Shown: positions 8,366 to 18,221, counted from the stretch's first letter. The stretch is DNA of 64,000 bases from Bacteroidota bacterium (GCA_006226425.1 SBGX01000013.1:62001-126000), one strand, 5' to 3'. Notes: generated by a model not told the origin, from the letters alone. Numbers and translations are program-made.

Positions 8366-9967
8366 ATGCAAATTCAAAAACTGGATCGACGAAAAACACC
8401 TTTTTTTTCCCAATTTGGAAATGATTTCCTCTATGCTCCAGAAAAAATCGAAGCACTTAAAGTCCCGGTTTATTCCTCGCAAAAAGTAGCTGCTCAATGT
8501 TCCGAAAAGAAAAAGGAATTCAGTACCACTCAAAGACAACGGATCCAGAACTACTTTCAAAGCCGATATCAGGGAATAGCCAATGAAGCCCAACAAGTAA
8601 ATATTACCGCCCTTTCCGATGAAAATTGTTTTACGGTAACAACAGGTCACCAGCTTAATCTGCTTGGAGGAACACTCTTTTCACTGTATAAAATCCTCCA
8701 TGTTATTAGGCTTTCTGAGGAATTGAATAAAAATCATCCTGATTGCCACTTCGTCCCTGTGTTTTGGATGGCTAGTGAGGATCATGACTTTGAAGAAATC
8801 AACGAGCTCCATCTCTTCCGAAAAACCTTGAAATGGAATACAGCACAAAGTGGCCCAGTAGGTCGCTTCAAAACTGAAAACTGGAAGGAATTCATTGACG
8901 AGGTTCGAAGTTTTTTTCAGAACCACCCGGACTCCGAAATTCATGCCTTGCTAGATTTATATGAAGACGGACGCAATCTGGGAGAAGTGAGTTGGAAACT
9001 AATTAACGACTTGTTTTCACGCTACGGTCTCCTCGTGCTGGATGCCGATCATCAAGAATTAAAGCATTCCTTCTCAGGAATCATGAAGCGCGAAATCGAA
9101 GAACGATTCTGTGAGCAGGCCGTTTTGAAGAGCAATGAAAAAATCGAAGCAGCAGGATACAAAACACAGGTGTTCGTTCGACCTATCAATTTATTTTGGA
9201 TGGGACCTCAAAAAAGAGAGCGAATTGTTCCGATAAGTACCCATGAGTTTGAGAGTACGGGAGGAAAAGTCTTTTCCAAAACCGAACTCCTGAACATTCT
9301 TGAAGAACATCCCGAAAATATTTCCCCCAATGCACTGCTGCGACCGATTTATCAGGAGACCATCCTTCCAAACATTGCCTATATAGGAGGGACAGGAGAA
9401 CTGGCCTATTGGATGCAACTTCCTCAGGTCTTTGAAGAATTGGGAATGACCATGCCTCTTTTAGCTGTCCGACAATCCATTCAATTGATTGATGAAAACA
9501 GTTCTAAAAAGATGGACAAACTGGACCTGTCTCTGGAAGATTTCATGTTGCCCTCAGAAGAATTGAAACAACTTTATCTGGGTCGCTTAAATCTTCAAGA
9601 AGCAGACCTTTCCGGACTAAAAATAGGTTTTGAAGAGCTCAAAAAGGAACTTTTGAATACTGTCCTGAAAGAGGCTCCTCAGTTAGATAAATATGCTCAG
9701 TCAGAAGTCACCAAACTGGACAAACAGTTGGAAGGAATCGAACAAAAACTGAACAAAGCCAATCGCCAACAATACGACCAATCCATTGCTCAGCTGCTCG
9801 ACCTCCAATCGCGATTATTTCCGAATAAAGGATTACAAGAGCGTTATGATCACTTTTTGAACTACACGCCGACAGGTAATTTCAGAGAGTTCATTCATAC
9901 ACTCTATCAACTTAGCGACCCTGACGAAAAAAACTTAATTATCAGTGATTTAAGTTCCGTATCTTAA
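8366..9967 (+). CDS. bshC: Bacillithiol biosynthesis cysteine-adding enzyme BshC
   Basis: The 533-residue product matches BshC along its length: TGHQLNLLGGTLFSLYKI near residue 97, FWMASEDHDFEEI near residue 137, RPIYQETILPNIAYIGGTGELAYW near residue 335, and a C-terminal coiled coil (about 440-490). BshC is assigned to ligating cysteine to GlcN-malate, the last step of bacillithiol synthesis. Its Rossmann-like core and coiled-coil arm are visible. I chose the ATG at 8366 rather than the TTG at 8360, which lies inside the -7 promoter box. bshA and bshB are not in the window. This implies bacillithiol is the main thiol of this organism. Confidence 0.96.
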   Translation: MQIQKLDRRKTPFFSQFGNDFLYAPEKIEALKVPVYSSQKVAAQCSEKKKEFSTTQRQRIQNYFQSRYQGIANEAQQVNITALSDENCFTVTTGHQLNLLGGTLFSLYKILHVIRLSEELNKNHPDCHFVPVFWMASEDHDFEEINELHLFRKTLKWNTAQSGPVGRFKTENWKEFIDEVRSFFQNHPDSEIHALLDLYEDGRNLGEVSWKLINDLFSRYGLLVLDADHQELKHSFSGIMKREIEERFCEQAVLKSNEKIEAAGYKTQVFVRPINLFWMGPQKRERIVPISTHEFESTGGKVFSKTELLNILEEHPENISPNALLRPIYQETILPNIAYIGGTGELAYWMQLPQVFEELGMTMPLLAVRQSIQLIDENSSKKMDKLDLSLEDFMLPSEELKQLYLGRLNLQEADLSGLKIGFEELKKELLNTVLKEAPQLDKYAQSEVTKLDKQLEGIEQKLNKANRQQYDQSIAQLLDLQSRLFPNKGLQERYDHFLNYTPTGNFREFIHTLYQLSDPDEKNLIISDLSSVS

Positions 9968-9989
9968 ATTAAATACACTATTATATTCC

Positions 9990-11312
9990 ATGCTTCGCAA
10001 AATCTTCTTTTCCTCCCTTTTTGTCCTTTTTTCAACGCTTTCATGGTCACAATCATTGACCTGGGAGGACATTCAAGGGGATTATCGAGGGTATCCCTGG
10101 GAACTCCTGAGAAGCCAAAGAACTTCTCAAAATTTTGTGCTCGCTGGCATTGACGAAAATAACATCTTCTTTCTTGCACATCCTTCTGGAGGAGCCTGGA
10201 TGGAAAAGCTGAGAATTCAGCTTCAAAAAGGGAAAGACTGGATGGAACAAGGGAATCATTTTTTTCGCTTCGAGGTGAAAGATCAAGCTAATTCTTCAAC
10301 GCCTATTCAATTTATCTCGGTCACCGTTATGAATCGCGAGTATCGGGAGAATTTTGCTTTTGACGGTGTGAATCTAACGATTCAATATACCAATGGAGAT
10401 TCAGAGTTCTATGACCTCTCTAAGTCAGGAGGAAATCCAGTCGTTCCAGAAGAAAACGTTCTCGATATAGTCGTACACGAAAACAAATCGGACAGCGTTG
10501 CGCAGGAACCTAAAAAAGAACTTACGACAGCTACCCCTATCGAATTCCCTGAATATAAGGGGAAGTATCGTGGCAATGACTTATTAACCTTAATGGGACG
10601 TCATCTAGATGATCCGGCGATTAGAGAATTCATGAAGCGCTATGAGATTAAAAATCAGACCCAACTCAATTCAAAAATGATCTTTTTTCAGGGGAATGAT
10701 TTTGAACTACTATTCTCTGAGAATTTGTTAATCAGTATGTTCCTCAGTAAGCACATCGAATGGCCCTACCGAATTGAATCCGGAGATCCAATTTCCAGCC
10801 TGATGAAGAAACCGGTCAGCTTCAAGAACGAACTGAAGTATTTCTACACCATTCAGCAACAGGTCGAAGTGCTCGTTTCTGTGGACTTAGAGCACCTTAC
10901 TGTGGATCGCATGCGTTTGGGTTGGGACAATGCCCCAAAAGTCTTAGATCGAGTGTCTGAGTCGGAAAAACATCAAGCTCAAAAACCCGAATCTGAATCC
11001 ATCGTCGCCTATCAAGCCGAAGAGTGGTTGGATTTAGGCATTCGGATCGCTTACCTAAGCAAAGAACGCCCTTACCCCGTGATCAGCAGCCTCCGAAAGC
11101 AATCAGGCCTGGATGCCGAAAGGCCTTTGCTCCTCTATCGAATTGCAGAGGAAGATGTGAATCACAAAAGCTTTGAAGAGATCAAAAAACTTTTTGACGC
11201 TGCCTTTCCAATGGTCGTCGAAGTACTCACAGAAGGGAGTAATGAATTACAACGCTACCGGGTTACTCAGGACGAGGACAAATCACTTCACTTCGAACGA
11301 ATCCTGGATTAG
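9990..11312 (+). CDS. Secreted protein of unknown function
   Basis: The 440-residue product begins with a clear signal peptide (cleavage near residue 20 after SWS). I do not recognise a named family. Two regions look related in part: DYRGYPWELL near residue 31, and KYRGNDLLTLMGRHLDDPAIREFMKRY near residue 190. The second resembles a motif (LLG..hDDPAv..F) common in uncharacterised bacterial and immunity-like proteins. The C-terminal part (about 380-440) has PVISSLRKQSGLDAERPLLLYRIAEEDVNHK. It begins 22 bases after bshC and converges on lon, sharing a 4-base TTAG stop overlap. No enzymatic residues can be proposed. Confidence 0.75.
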   Translation: MLRKIFFSSLFVLFSTLSWSQSLTWEDIQGDYRGYPWELLRSQRTSQNFVLAGIDENNIFFLAHPSGGAWMEKLRIQLQKGKDWMEQGNHFFRFEVKDQANSSTPIQFISVTVMNREYRENFAFDGVNLTIQYTNGDSEFYDLSKSGGNPVVPEENVLDIVVHENKSDSVAQEPKKELTTATPIEFPEYKGKYRGNDLLTLMGRHLDDPAIREFMKRYEIKNQTQLNSKMIFFQGNDFELLFSENLLISMFLSKHIEWPYRIESGDPISSLMKKPVSFKNELKYFYTIQQQVEVLVSVDLEHLTVDRMRLGWDNAPKVLDRVSESEKHQAQKPESESIVAYQAEEWLDLGIRIAYLSKERPYPVISSLRKQSGLDAERPLLLYRIAEEDVNHKSFEEIKKLFDAAFPMVVEVLTEGSNELQRYRVTQDEDKSLHFERILD

Positions 11313-13753
11313 AGCTGAATCGGGTCTTTCACCTTTTGTTTCATCAAAGCGATATCCAACACTTCTTTCATCGTACTCACATAGTGAAATTTCAAGCCTT
11401 TCAGGTATTCGGGGCGAATTTCCTCAATGTCTTTTCGGTTCTTTTCACACAAGATTATCTCTTTGATCGAAGCCCTTTTCGCGGCTAATACTTTCTCTTT
11501 GATCCCTCCGACCGGAAGTACTTCTCCACGCAGGGTGATTTCTCCGGTCATCGCCAGGTTTTTCTTCACCTTTCGCTGCGTGAATAAAGAAGCCAAAGAG
11601 GTCAGCATCGTAATTCCGGCACTCGGTCCATCCTTTGGTGTGGCGCCCTCTGGTACGTGAATATGCACATTGTGCTGATCAAAAACTTCCTGATCCAGTT
11701 CCAGTAAATTGCTGTGTGATTTCAAAAATTCCAGGGCTATAATCGCCGATTCTTTCATCACTTCCCCGAGGTTTCCGGTCAGGGTCAGTTTCCCCTTCCC
11801 TTTTGTCAGGGAAGACTCAATGAATAAAATATCTCCACCAACGCTCGTCCAGGCCAATCCAGTTACAACTCCGGCAATATCATTATTGATCGAGGTTGTT
11901 CGTTGATATCCCACTCCCAAAATTTTAGCGAGTTCCTGAGATTTAATTCTTGCCTGATAATCTTCCCCCATCGCAATTTGACGGGCACGATTTCGCACCA
12001 GTTTTGCCATCATTTTATCCAATCCCCGAACACCAGACTCATTCGTGTATTGTTCGACAACCTGTTCAATCAGCTTCTTATCAATGCTAAAATCCTTCTT
12101 ACTAATTCCGTGCTCTCGCAACTGTTTGGGAATTAAGTGATTCTTTGCAATCTCCACTTTTTCTTCCACGGTATAACCGTTCACCTCAATAATCTCCATT
12201 CGGTCACGAAGCGGCCCCTGAATAGTTGAAAGCGAATTTGCCGTAGCAATAAACAACACTTTGGAAAGATCGAATTCCGTTTCGATGTAGTTATCGTAGA
12301 ACTCCTTATTTTGCTCCGGGTCCATCACTTCAAGTAGAGCCGAAGAAGGATCCCCGTGATTACTTCTCCCCAACTTATCTATTTCATCCAATACAAATAC
12401 CGGATTTGCTTTTTCCGCCTTTTTGATATTTTGGATGATCCTTCCGGGCATAGCTCCGATATAGGTTTTTCGGTGTCCTCTTATTTCAGATTCATCGTGC
12501 AGACCTCCTAATGACATGCGTACATACTTTCTACCCAAGGCATCCGCAATGGACTTTCCAAGGGAAGTTTTCCCTACTCCCGGAGGGCCGTAAAAACACA
12601 AAATCGGAGACTTCATGTCTTTCTTCAGCTTCAGCACGGCCAGGTATTCCAAAATCCTTTTCTTCACATCTTCCAGGCCAAAATGATCCCGGTTTAAAAT
12701 ACGCTCGGCTCGTTTAAGGTCCAAATTATCCTTGGAATATTCCCCCCAGGGAATGTCCAACAACATGTCTAAATAATTCAACTGGACAGTATACTCCGCA
12801 CCTTGCGGATTCATTCGTTGCAACTTCGAAATTTCCTTATCGAAAAGCTTCTGGACTTTTTTATTCCACTTTTTCTTTTCCGCCCGGCGAAACATCTCCT
12901 CGACTTCTGCCATTTGTGGATTATCCCCCAGCTCTTCTTGAATCTGACGCATTTGCTGATTCAAAAAGTACTCTCGCTGCTGTCTGTCGATATCCCGCTT
13001 CACCTTCTTATTAATCTCCTGCTGCATCTCGATCATCTGAGCTTCCAGGTTCAGGTGCTCCAGAACCATTATGCAACGCTTCTTCATGTCCAGTTCTTCC
13101 AGCATCTTCTGTTTCTTGGACACATCCGCATTCATGTTGGAGGAAATAAAATTCACCAAAAAGCTTGGACTATCAATATTTCCAATCGCAAAAGAAGCTT
13201 CTGAAGGGATATTTGGACTCTCCCGAATGATCTCTAGAGCACGGTCCTTAATCGTTTTGAAAAGGGCCTTCATTTCCTGTGACTCCCGATCAAAGGGTGC
13301 ATCAGAATGATATTGCACCCGAGCTTTGAAATACGGCTCCTCTTGAAGCATTTCCTTCAATGCAAACTTTCGTTTCCCCTGAATAATTGCCGTGGTACTT
13401 CCATCCGGCATTCTCAGCATTCGAATGATCTGTGCAACGGTCCCCACCCCATGTAAATCTTCATATAAAGGCGCTTCTTCCTCCTGATCCTTTTGTGAAA
13501 CAACGCCAATGATTTTATTTCCACGATTGGCATCCTGAATCAATTTGATCGACTTATCTCTTCCCACAGTAATTGGGATCACGACCCCTGGAAACAAAAC
13601 ATTGTTTCGCAATGGAAGAATCGGCAATTCGGAATCAAATTCCTGTCGATTCATCTGATCTTCTTCCTCCTGTGTAATTAGCGGAATAAATTCAGCGTCT
13701 GTTTCTATATTGTCTGTAAATTCAAAAAATTCTCTATCAAATAGTTCGCTCAT
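11309..13753 (-). CDS. lon: ATP-dependent protease Lon (LonA type)
   Basis: The 814-residue protein has all LonA parts in order: an N-terminal LAN domain (about 41-235), a coiled coil, AAA+ module with Walker A GPPGVGKTS at 389-397 and Walker B FVLDEIDK at 453-460, sensor 1 at FIATAN, and the protease domain with catalytic Ser711 in KDGPSAG and Lys753. It degrades misfolded and regulatory proteins in the cytoplasm. The ATG at 13753 starts a monocistronic unit; the 219-base region up to prfC is shared by two divergent promoters. I saw no clear heat-shock element. Its stop codon overlaps that of the convergent secreted-protein gene. Confidence 0.98.
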   Translation of the reverse strand: MSELFDREFFEFTDNIETDAEFIPLITQEEEDQMNRQEFDSELPILPLRNNVLFPGVVIPITVGRDKSIKLIQDANRGNKIIGVVSQKDQEEEAPLYEDLHGVGTVAQIIRMLRMPDGSTTAIIQGKRKFALKEMLQEEPYFKARVQYHSDAPFDRESQEMKALFKTIKDRALEIIRESPNIPSEASFAIGNIDSPSFLVNFISSNMNADVSKKQKMLEELDMKKRCIMVLEHLNLEAQMIEMQQEINKKVKRDIDRQQREYFLNQQMRQIQEELGDNPQMAEVEEMFRRAEKKKWNKKVQKLFDKEISKLQRMNPQGAEYTVQLNYLDMLLDIPWGEYSKDNLDLKRAERILNRDHFGLEDVKKRILEYLAVLKLKKDMKSPILCFYGPPGVGKTSLGKSIADALGRKYVRMSLGGLHDESEIRGHRKTYIGAMPGRIIQNIKKAEKANPVFVLDEIDKLGRSNHGDPSSALLEVMDPEQNKEFYDNYIETEFDLSKVLFIATANSLSTIQGPLRDRMEIIEVNGYTVEEKVEIAKNHLIPKQLREHGISKKDFSIDKKLIEQVVEQYTNESGVRGLDKMMAKLVRNRARQIAMGEDYQARIKSQELAKILGVGYQRTTSINNDIAGVVTGLAWTSVGGDILFIESSLTKGKGKLTLTGNLGEVMKESAIIALEFLKSHSNLLELDQEVFDQHNVHIHVPEGATPKDGPSAGITMLTSLASLFTQRKVKKNLAMTGEITLRGEVLPVGGIKEKVLAAKRASIKEIILCEKNRKDIEEIRPEYLKGLKFHYVSTMKEVLDIALMKQKVKDPIQL

Positions 13754-13941
13754 ATCTTTCTGTCAGTTTGTCAGTCCATGTAAGACGTAAATTACCTTCG
13801 TCACGCCTCTTCTCTGGGAAATCTAACGGACCTACTACTTTCAAAAGCTATGCCAATCAACTATTATACTGAAAAACGGTCGATTTGACAGCTTTTTGCT
13901 GTTCTCATCTGCATTTTAGTCACAAAATGATCTAGAAGCTT

Positions 13942-13949
13942 TATCTTTG
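13942..13949 (+). promoter_or_regulatory. Predicted -7 promoter box for prfC (TATCTTTG)
   Basis: TATCTTTG fits the Bacteroidota -7 consensus TAnnTTTG and lies 23 bases upstream of the prfC ATG. No convincing -33 TTTG is seen at the usual distance. Confidence 0.5.
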
Positions 13950-13972
13950 CAGCCCTTAATTGTTTGCTTACT

Positions 13973-15562
13973 ATGAGTCATCAGTCATCCATCGAGAAAA
14001 GAAGAACTTTCGGAATCATCGCCCACCCGGATGCAGGAAAAACGACCCTGACGGAAAAATTATTGTTATTTGGTGGAGCGATCCAAACAGCTGGAGCCGT
14101 CAAGAACAATAAAATCAAAAAGAGCGCCACTTCCGACTTCATGGAAATTGAGAAACAAAGGGGAATCTCGGTAGCAACTTCTGTGATGGCCTTCAACTAC
14201 TCCGATAAGCAAATTAACATTTTGGATACGCCAGGACACAAGGATTTTGCGGAGGATACCTACCGAACGTTGACGGCAGTGGATAGTGTGATTCTGGTCA
14301 TTGACTGTGCCAATGGTGTTGAGTCCCAAACGGAAAAATTGATGGAAGTGTGTCGGATGAGAAACACACCGGTCATCATTTTCGTAAATAAGATGGACCG
14401 GGATGGAAAAGATGCCATCACTTTGCTGGATGAACTGGAAGAAAAGCTCGACATCCGTGTTCGTCCGCTTACCTGGCCCATTGGAATGGGAGATCGTTTT
14501 CAGGGTGTTTACAATATCTATGATCGCCAACTCAATCTTTTCCAGGCCAACAAAACGAAAATTTCAAAGGATATTATCTCTATTTCTGATGTTTCTTCTT
14601 CCGAACTGGATGAAATCATCGGAAATGAGGCGGCAGATGAATTGCGCGAAGAGCTGGAGATGATCGATGCGATCTACGACGATTTTGACCGGGAGACCTA
14701 TTTATCTGGAGAAGTAGCCCCCGTTTTTTTCGGATCTGCGGTTAACAACTTTGGAGTCCAAGAGCTATTGGATACCTTCATTGAGATCTCCCCTTCTCCT
14801 CGAGGACGCGAAACGGATCTACGATTCATTGAACCACAGGAAGACAAATTTTCAGGCTTCGTTTTCAAGATTCACGCAAACCTGGACCCTAAACACCGGG
14901 ACCGGATTGCCTTCCTGCGAATCGTTTCGGGAAAATTCGAGCGCAATAAATTCTATCAGCACATTCGACTGGATAAAAAACTAAAATTCCCAAACCCTAC
15001 ATCGTTCATGGCACAGGATAAAACGGTCATTGAAGAAGCTTTTCCAGGGGATGTGGTCGGACTGTACGATACCGGTAACTTCAAAATCGGAGACTCGCTG
15101 ACAGAAGGAGAAAAATTACAGTTTAAGGGAATCCCCAGTTTTTCCCCTGAAATTTTCCAGGAACTGGAGAATCTCGATCCAATGAAGTCCAAACAGCTAG
15201 ACAAGGGAATCAGACAATTAACGGACGAAGGAGTCGCCCAAATGTTCATTCAACAGCCAGGAAACCGGAAGATTGTGGGAACAGTCGGCCAACTTCAATT
15301 TGAGGTTATTGCCTACCGTCTGACGCATGAGTATGGTGCTGCCTGTCGCTTTGCTCCCAAAAATTATTTCAAAGCCTGTTGGATCACTACGGACAATCAG
15401 CAACAACTTGAACAATTTTTACAGGCTAAAACCGGGAATATTGCCAAGGATAAAGACGACAATTACGTATTCCTCGCCGAAACGCCTTTTCTACTTCAAA
15501 TGGCCGAACAGGATTATCCCGACCTGACTTTCCATAAAAATTCGGATTTTAAACTGGATTAA
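13973..15562 (+). CDS. prfC: Peptide chain release factor 3
   Basis: The 529-residue translational GTPase has G1 AHPDAGKTT near residue 17, switch segments [11 protein letters not shown]3 DTPGHKDF, G4 NKMDRDG and the RF3-specific C-terminal region ([16 protein letters not shown] and [10 protein letters not shown]). RF3 recycles RF1/RF2 from the ribosome after termination. The ATG at 13973 is preferred over the TTG at 13964: it yields [16 protein letters not shown], the usual family N-terminus. The stop overlaps that of the convergent gene at 15559 in a palindromic TTAA. Confidence 0.97.
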   Translation: MSHQSSIEKRRTFGIIAHPDAGKTTLTEKLLLFGGAIQTAGAVKNNKIKKSATSDFMEIEKQRGISVATSVMAFNYSDKQINILDTPGHKDFAEDTYRTLTAVDSVILVIDCANGVESQTEKLMEVCRMRNTPVIIFVNKMDRDGKDAITLLDELEEKLDIRVRPLTWPIGMGDRFQGVYNIYDRQLNLFQANKTKISKDIISISDVSSSELDEIIGNEAADELREELEMIDAIYDDFDRETYLSGEVAPVFFGSAVNNFGVQELLDTFIEISPSPRGRETDLRFIEPQEDKFSGFVFKIHANLDPKHRDRIAFLRIVSGKFERNKFYQHIRLDKKLKFPNPTSFMAQDKTVIEEAFPGDVVGLYDTGNFKIGDSLTEGEKLQFKGIPSFSPEIFQELENLDPMKSKQLDKGIRQLTDEGVAQMFIQQPGNRKIVGTVGQLQFEVIAYRLTHEYGAACRFAPKNYFKACWITTDNQQQLEQFLQAKTGNIAKDKDDNYVFLAETPFLLQMAEQDYPDLTFHKNSDFKLD

Positions 15563-16002
15563 CCGACGGCTCCAACGAGGGCGTATTTGTTTTCGGATTG
15601 TACCTGATGAAGAATCCAGGATCGGTTCAGTACCCTTTTATCCCGAAGGATTATTTTGAAATTCACTTCGTAACTTCCGGTATCCGAGAGACGACGAGAG
15701 TCTATCAGAACAATCTTTTTAATTTGATTAAACGCTGGAACAACAAAAGATTCCGGAGCATTTAACATGGGGCCAGAAAAGAATTCATTCAAAAACTGTG
15801 AAGTATTTCCCTGTAATAAATCATCATGTTGTTCCGCCACATAAGCTCGGTCCATCACATTCATCACCTTTTGTTGGTCATGTTTTCGAACGGCTTTTGC
15901 AAAATTCACCAATACGCGTTTGGCATCCTGATCCATTTCCTGAGCCATCAGCACATTCACACCGATCAAAAGCAGAAAAAGTAAGCATCCTGATTTAACC
16001 AT
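15559..16002 (-). CDS. Small exported protein, NTF2-like size, unknown function
   Basis: From ATG at 16002 this is a 147-residue protein with a signal peptide (hydrophobic [13 protein letters not shown], cleavage before QEM). The mature part begins with a helix ([26 protein letters not shown]) and ends in beta strands ([24 protein letters not shown]), a layout reminiscent of NTF2/SnoaL-like proteins. That is only a structural impression. The start overlaps the end of miaE by 8 bases, so the two are co-translated. An upstream ATG at 16023 would add RRR-containing residues and is less signal-like. Confidence 0.7.
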   Translation of the reverse strand: MVKSGCLLFLLLIGVNVLMAQEMDQDAKRVLVNFAKAVRKHDQQKVMNVMDRAYVAEQHDDLLQGNTSQFLNEFFSGPMLNAPESFVVPAFNQIKKIVLIDSRRLSDTGSYEVNFKIILRDKRVLNRSWILHQVQSENKYALVGAVG

Positions 16003-16585
16003 GCATCGTCTCCTTTTTCCCATACTTCTTCATTAACTCCGCCTCAAAATCCAAGAAATCCTTCCAACGTGCATCCACATCAATTCCATGTCCGTATTTC
16101 CTGGCGTAATTCAAGAACACGGTATAATGTCTTGCTTCACTTTCCATCAATCCACGGTAAAACTCCTTTAAATCCTCGTCTTCCAACTCGGTGGACAGAA
16201 TTTTGAAGCGTTCACAACTTCTTGCTTCGATCATCGCTGCGAAAAGCATTTGATTCACAAAATGACTCTCCCGACTTCCTCCACCCTGCTCTTTTTTAAG
16301 ATATTCTCTCAAATCATTCACGTAGGGATCCTTTCGCTCAAAGCCCAATTTCAAACCTCGCTCTAACAGCTTTTCGTGCACCAGATGAAAATGTTCCATC
16401 TCTTCCTGACAAATAGCCGTCATATCTTTCACCAAATCCGTATGCTGAGGATACTGAACAATGATTGAAATGGCGTTGCTTGCCGCCTTTTGCTCACAAA
16501 AAGCATGATCAATCAATATTTCTTCCAGATTTCGTTCTACGATGTTCACCCATCTTGGGTCTGTCGGCAGTTTTAATCCAAGCAT
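15995..16585 (-). CDS. miaE: tRNA-(ms2io6A37) hydroxylase, MiaE family
   Basis: The 196-residue protein is a ferritin-like four-helix bundle with the di-iron residues expected for MiaE: EEILIDHAFCEQKAAS near residue 20, EEMEHFHLVHEKL near residue 66 and ESEARHYTVFLNYAR near residue 150 (ExxH pairs). MiaE hydroxylates the isopentenyl group of ms2i6A37 in tRNA using O2. It is followed by a small exported protein and preceded by a short gap to the gene at 16616-17470. The substrate-making enzymes MiaA and MiaB are not in this window. Confidence 0.93.
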   Translation of the reverse strand: MLGLKLPTDPRWVNIVERNLEEILIDHAFCEQKAASNAISIIVQYPQHTDLVKDMTAICQEEMEHFHLVHEKLLERGLKLGFERKDPYVNDLREYLKKEQGGGSRESHFVNQMLFAAMIEARSCERFKILSTELEDEDLKEFYRGLMESEARHYTVFLNYARKYGHGIDVDARWKDFLDFEAELMKKYGKKETMHG

Positions 16586-16615
16586 CTTTCAGTTCTTTCC
16601 CGCAAATTTAAGAAA

Positions 16616-17470
16616 TCAAATCTCAAATTCCCGACTGACCAGTTCCTGATCTCCGTTCATTAGCTTCACAAAATAGGTTCCGCGTTCCCAGCCTCTCACC
16701 TGTACATTAAAGCGATAGCGAACGTTTCCGGCTCTCAAAGGGGTTTCTTCATCCTTCGCTTTGACATTCCCTGCCGCATCTCTGATTTCCTGATGTACTT
16801 TCGCACCTTCCGGGCACTCAAATCGAATATCCCCATGCACCATCACTGTTTCTCTGTTGATGTTTCGATTTCGATCCAAACTCCGACGTTCCGGGGAACT
16901 ATACCAGGGGTTCTTCAAGCCTGTAATTTTGGACAACTCTTCCCTCAAAGCTAAAATGGCATCCTGATCCTTCCCATAAACACTGGAAATCGAACGACGA
17001 TCCGAAATTGTCCAAACGGCACTTTGCAGAACGTCGTTATCGTATTTTTTTCCTTTTAGAAATTTCGTCAGGGCTACCAATTCCTCGTTCGTCTTCTTTT
17101 CAGGCGTAAATGCTTTTCCCTCGCCCGGACATCTTTTACTGGCATTGAAACAGAAACCATTCAGAACCTTACTACTCCCTGAAGAGGGATTCAATTCCAC
17201 GATTAGGTCTTCCGTGGTCACCAAATTTTGTTCATCCGTTGCTTCAGCCCGAAAATAAGTTCCTGCCGGGATCAATATCCTGACTTTTTTTCTACTTAAA
17301 TTTTTGATCTTGGCCTTAATCGATTCTCCATCATAGTTCCCTGTAGCCAATCCCTGCCAGGAAATTACGTTTTGGGCAATGGCCTCGTGAAGATCCAGTT
17401 CCAGAATTTTACTTTCTCTCGAAACAGATGACAAAAGAAAGATGGTCAGAAGTAAAGCAACAACTCTCAT
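16616..17470 (-). CDS. Exported protein with thioester-domain-like C...Q pattern
   Basis: From the ATG at 17470 this is 284 residues with a short signal peptide (RVVALLLTIFLLSSVS). The N-terminal half (about 20-95) is beta-rich and contains PAGTYFRAE. The middle has GFCFNASKRCPGEG (Cys107, Cys114) followed by LQSAVWTISDRRSI (Gln149). This Cys plus Q-x-A-V-W pairing resembles thioester domains that form an internal Cys-Gln bond. The C-terminal region (about 195-284) is a beta-sandwich-like segment (VRYRFNVQVRGWERGTYFVKLMNG). A TTG two codons upstream is rejected as start. The role is unknown; surface attachment or a sensor role is speculation. Confidence 0.7.
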   Translation of the reverse strand: MRVVALLLTIFLLSSVSRESKILELDLHEAIAQNVISWQGLATGNYDGESIKAKIKNLSRKKVRILIPAGTYFRAEATDEQNLVTTEDLIVELNPSSGSSKVLNGFCFNASKRCPGEGKAFTPEKKTNEELVALTKFLKGKKYDNDVLQSAVWTISDRRSISSVYGKDQDAILALREELSKITGLKNPWYSSPERRSLDRNRNINRETVMVHGDIRFECPEGAKVHQEIRDAAGNVKAKDEETPLRAGNVRYRFNVQVRGWERGTYFVKLMNGDQELVSREFEI

Positions 17471-17522
17471 AAACAATGTAATTTGTAGTGGTATAATTTA
17501 CAAAAAAACATTCGTTACAAAC

Positions 17523-17552
17523 AAAAAAGTCCCAACATTGCTGCGGGACTTT
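17523..17552 (-). terminator. Intrinsic terminator of sodA
   Basis: An 8-bp inverted repeat (AAAGTCCC / GGGACTTT, 17526-17533 and 17545-17552) with an 11-base loop ends in a run of T on the minus strand. It lies about 20 bases past the sodA stop. Confidence 0.85.
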
Positions 17553-17570
17553 CTTAAGTAATTTTTCAGC

Positions 17571-18170
17571 TTACTTACAAGCCTGGTATTTATTCGCTAC
17601 CACATTCCAGTCGATCACATTGAAAAAAGCTCCAATATAATCCGGACGCCGGTTTTGATAGTTCAGGTAATATGCATGTTCCCATACGTCCAGTCCAAGA
17701 ATAGGTGTTCCCTGACATCCTTCTCCCATTAACGGATTATCTTGATTCGCTGTAGAACAAACACACAGTTTTCCTTCACAAACACACAGCCAGGCCCAAC
17801 CTGAACCAAAGCGTGTTGCAGCAGCCTTTGAAAACTCTTCCTTAAAAGCATCAAAGGAACCGAAAGCGGCATCAATTGCAGCTGCCAAATCTCCGGAAGG
17901 ATTTCCTCCTCCGTTTGGCGACATGACTTCCCAAAACAAAGAATGGTTCCAGTAACCTCCTCCGTTATTTCTCACTGCCGGTTTATCCATACAGTTCGCC
18001 AAAATGACTTCAATGGATTTTCCTTCCAGGTCAGTTCCGGCAATGGCGGCGTTCAAATTATTCGTATATCCCTGATGGTGTTTGGTATGATGGATTTCCA
18101 TCGTTCTGGCATCGATATGTGGCTCCAGGGCATCGTAGGCATAAGCCAACTTAGGTAGTTCAAATGACAT
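17571..18170 (-). CDS. sodA: Superoxide dismutase, Mn-type signature
   Basis: From the ATG at 18170 this is 199 residues; the upstream ATG at 18206 adds a non-conserved extension and is ignored. Metal ligands are visible in [19 protein letters not shown] and [18 protein letters not shown] and STANQDNP (the Gln) are Mn-type markers. The protein detoxifies superoxide in the cytoplasm. An unusual stretch [13 protein letters not shown] has four cysteines where enterobacterial enzymes have mostly Val/Ala; related Bacteroidota enzymes have two or three. It is monocistronic, with promoter box TAATTTTG on the minus strand at 18194-18201 and its own terminator. Confidence 0.96.
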   Translation of the reverse strand: MSFELPKLAYAYDALEPHIDARTMEIHHTKHHQGYTNNLNAAIAGTDLEGKSIEVILANCMDKPAVRNNGGGYWNHSLFWEVMSPNGGGNPSGDLAAAIDAAFGSFDAFKEEFSKAAATRFGSGWAWLCVCEGKLCVCSTANQDNPLMGEGCQGTPILGLDVWEHAYYLNYQNRRPDYIGAFFNVIDWNVVANKYQACK

Positions 18171-18193
18171 AATTATGTTTTTTTGTGTTTTCC

Positions 18194-18201
18194 CAAAATT
18201 A
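18194..18201 (-). promoter_or_regulatory. Predicted -7 promoter box for sodA (TAATTTTG)
   Basis: On the minus strand TAATTTTG matches TAnnTTTG and lies 23 bases upstream of the sodA ATG. It nearly abuts the divergent box at 18214-18221. Confidence 0.5.
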
Positions 18202-18213
18202 ACCATTTAAATT

Positions 18214-18221
18214 TATTTTTG
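18214..18221 (+). promoter_or_regulatory. Predicted -7 promoter box for the PP-loop gene (TATTTTTG)
   Basis: TATTTTTG fits TAnnTTTG, 43 bases before the ATG at 18265, leaving a leader of about 35-40 bases. The divergent sodA box starts 12 bases away, so the two promoters share one compact control region. Confidence 0.45.
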
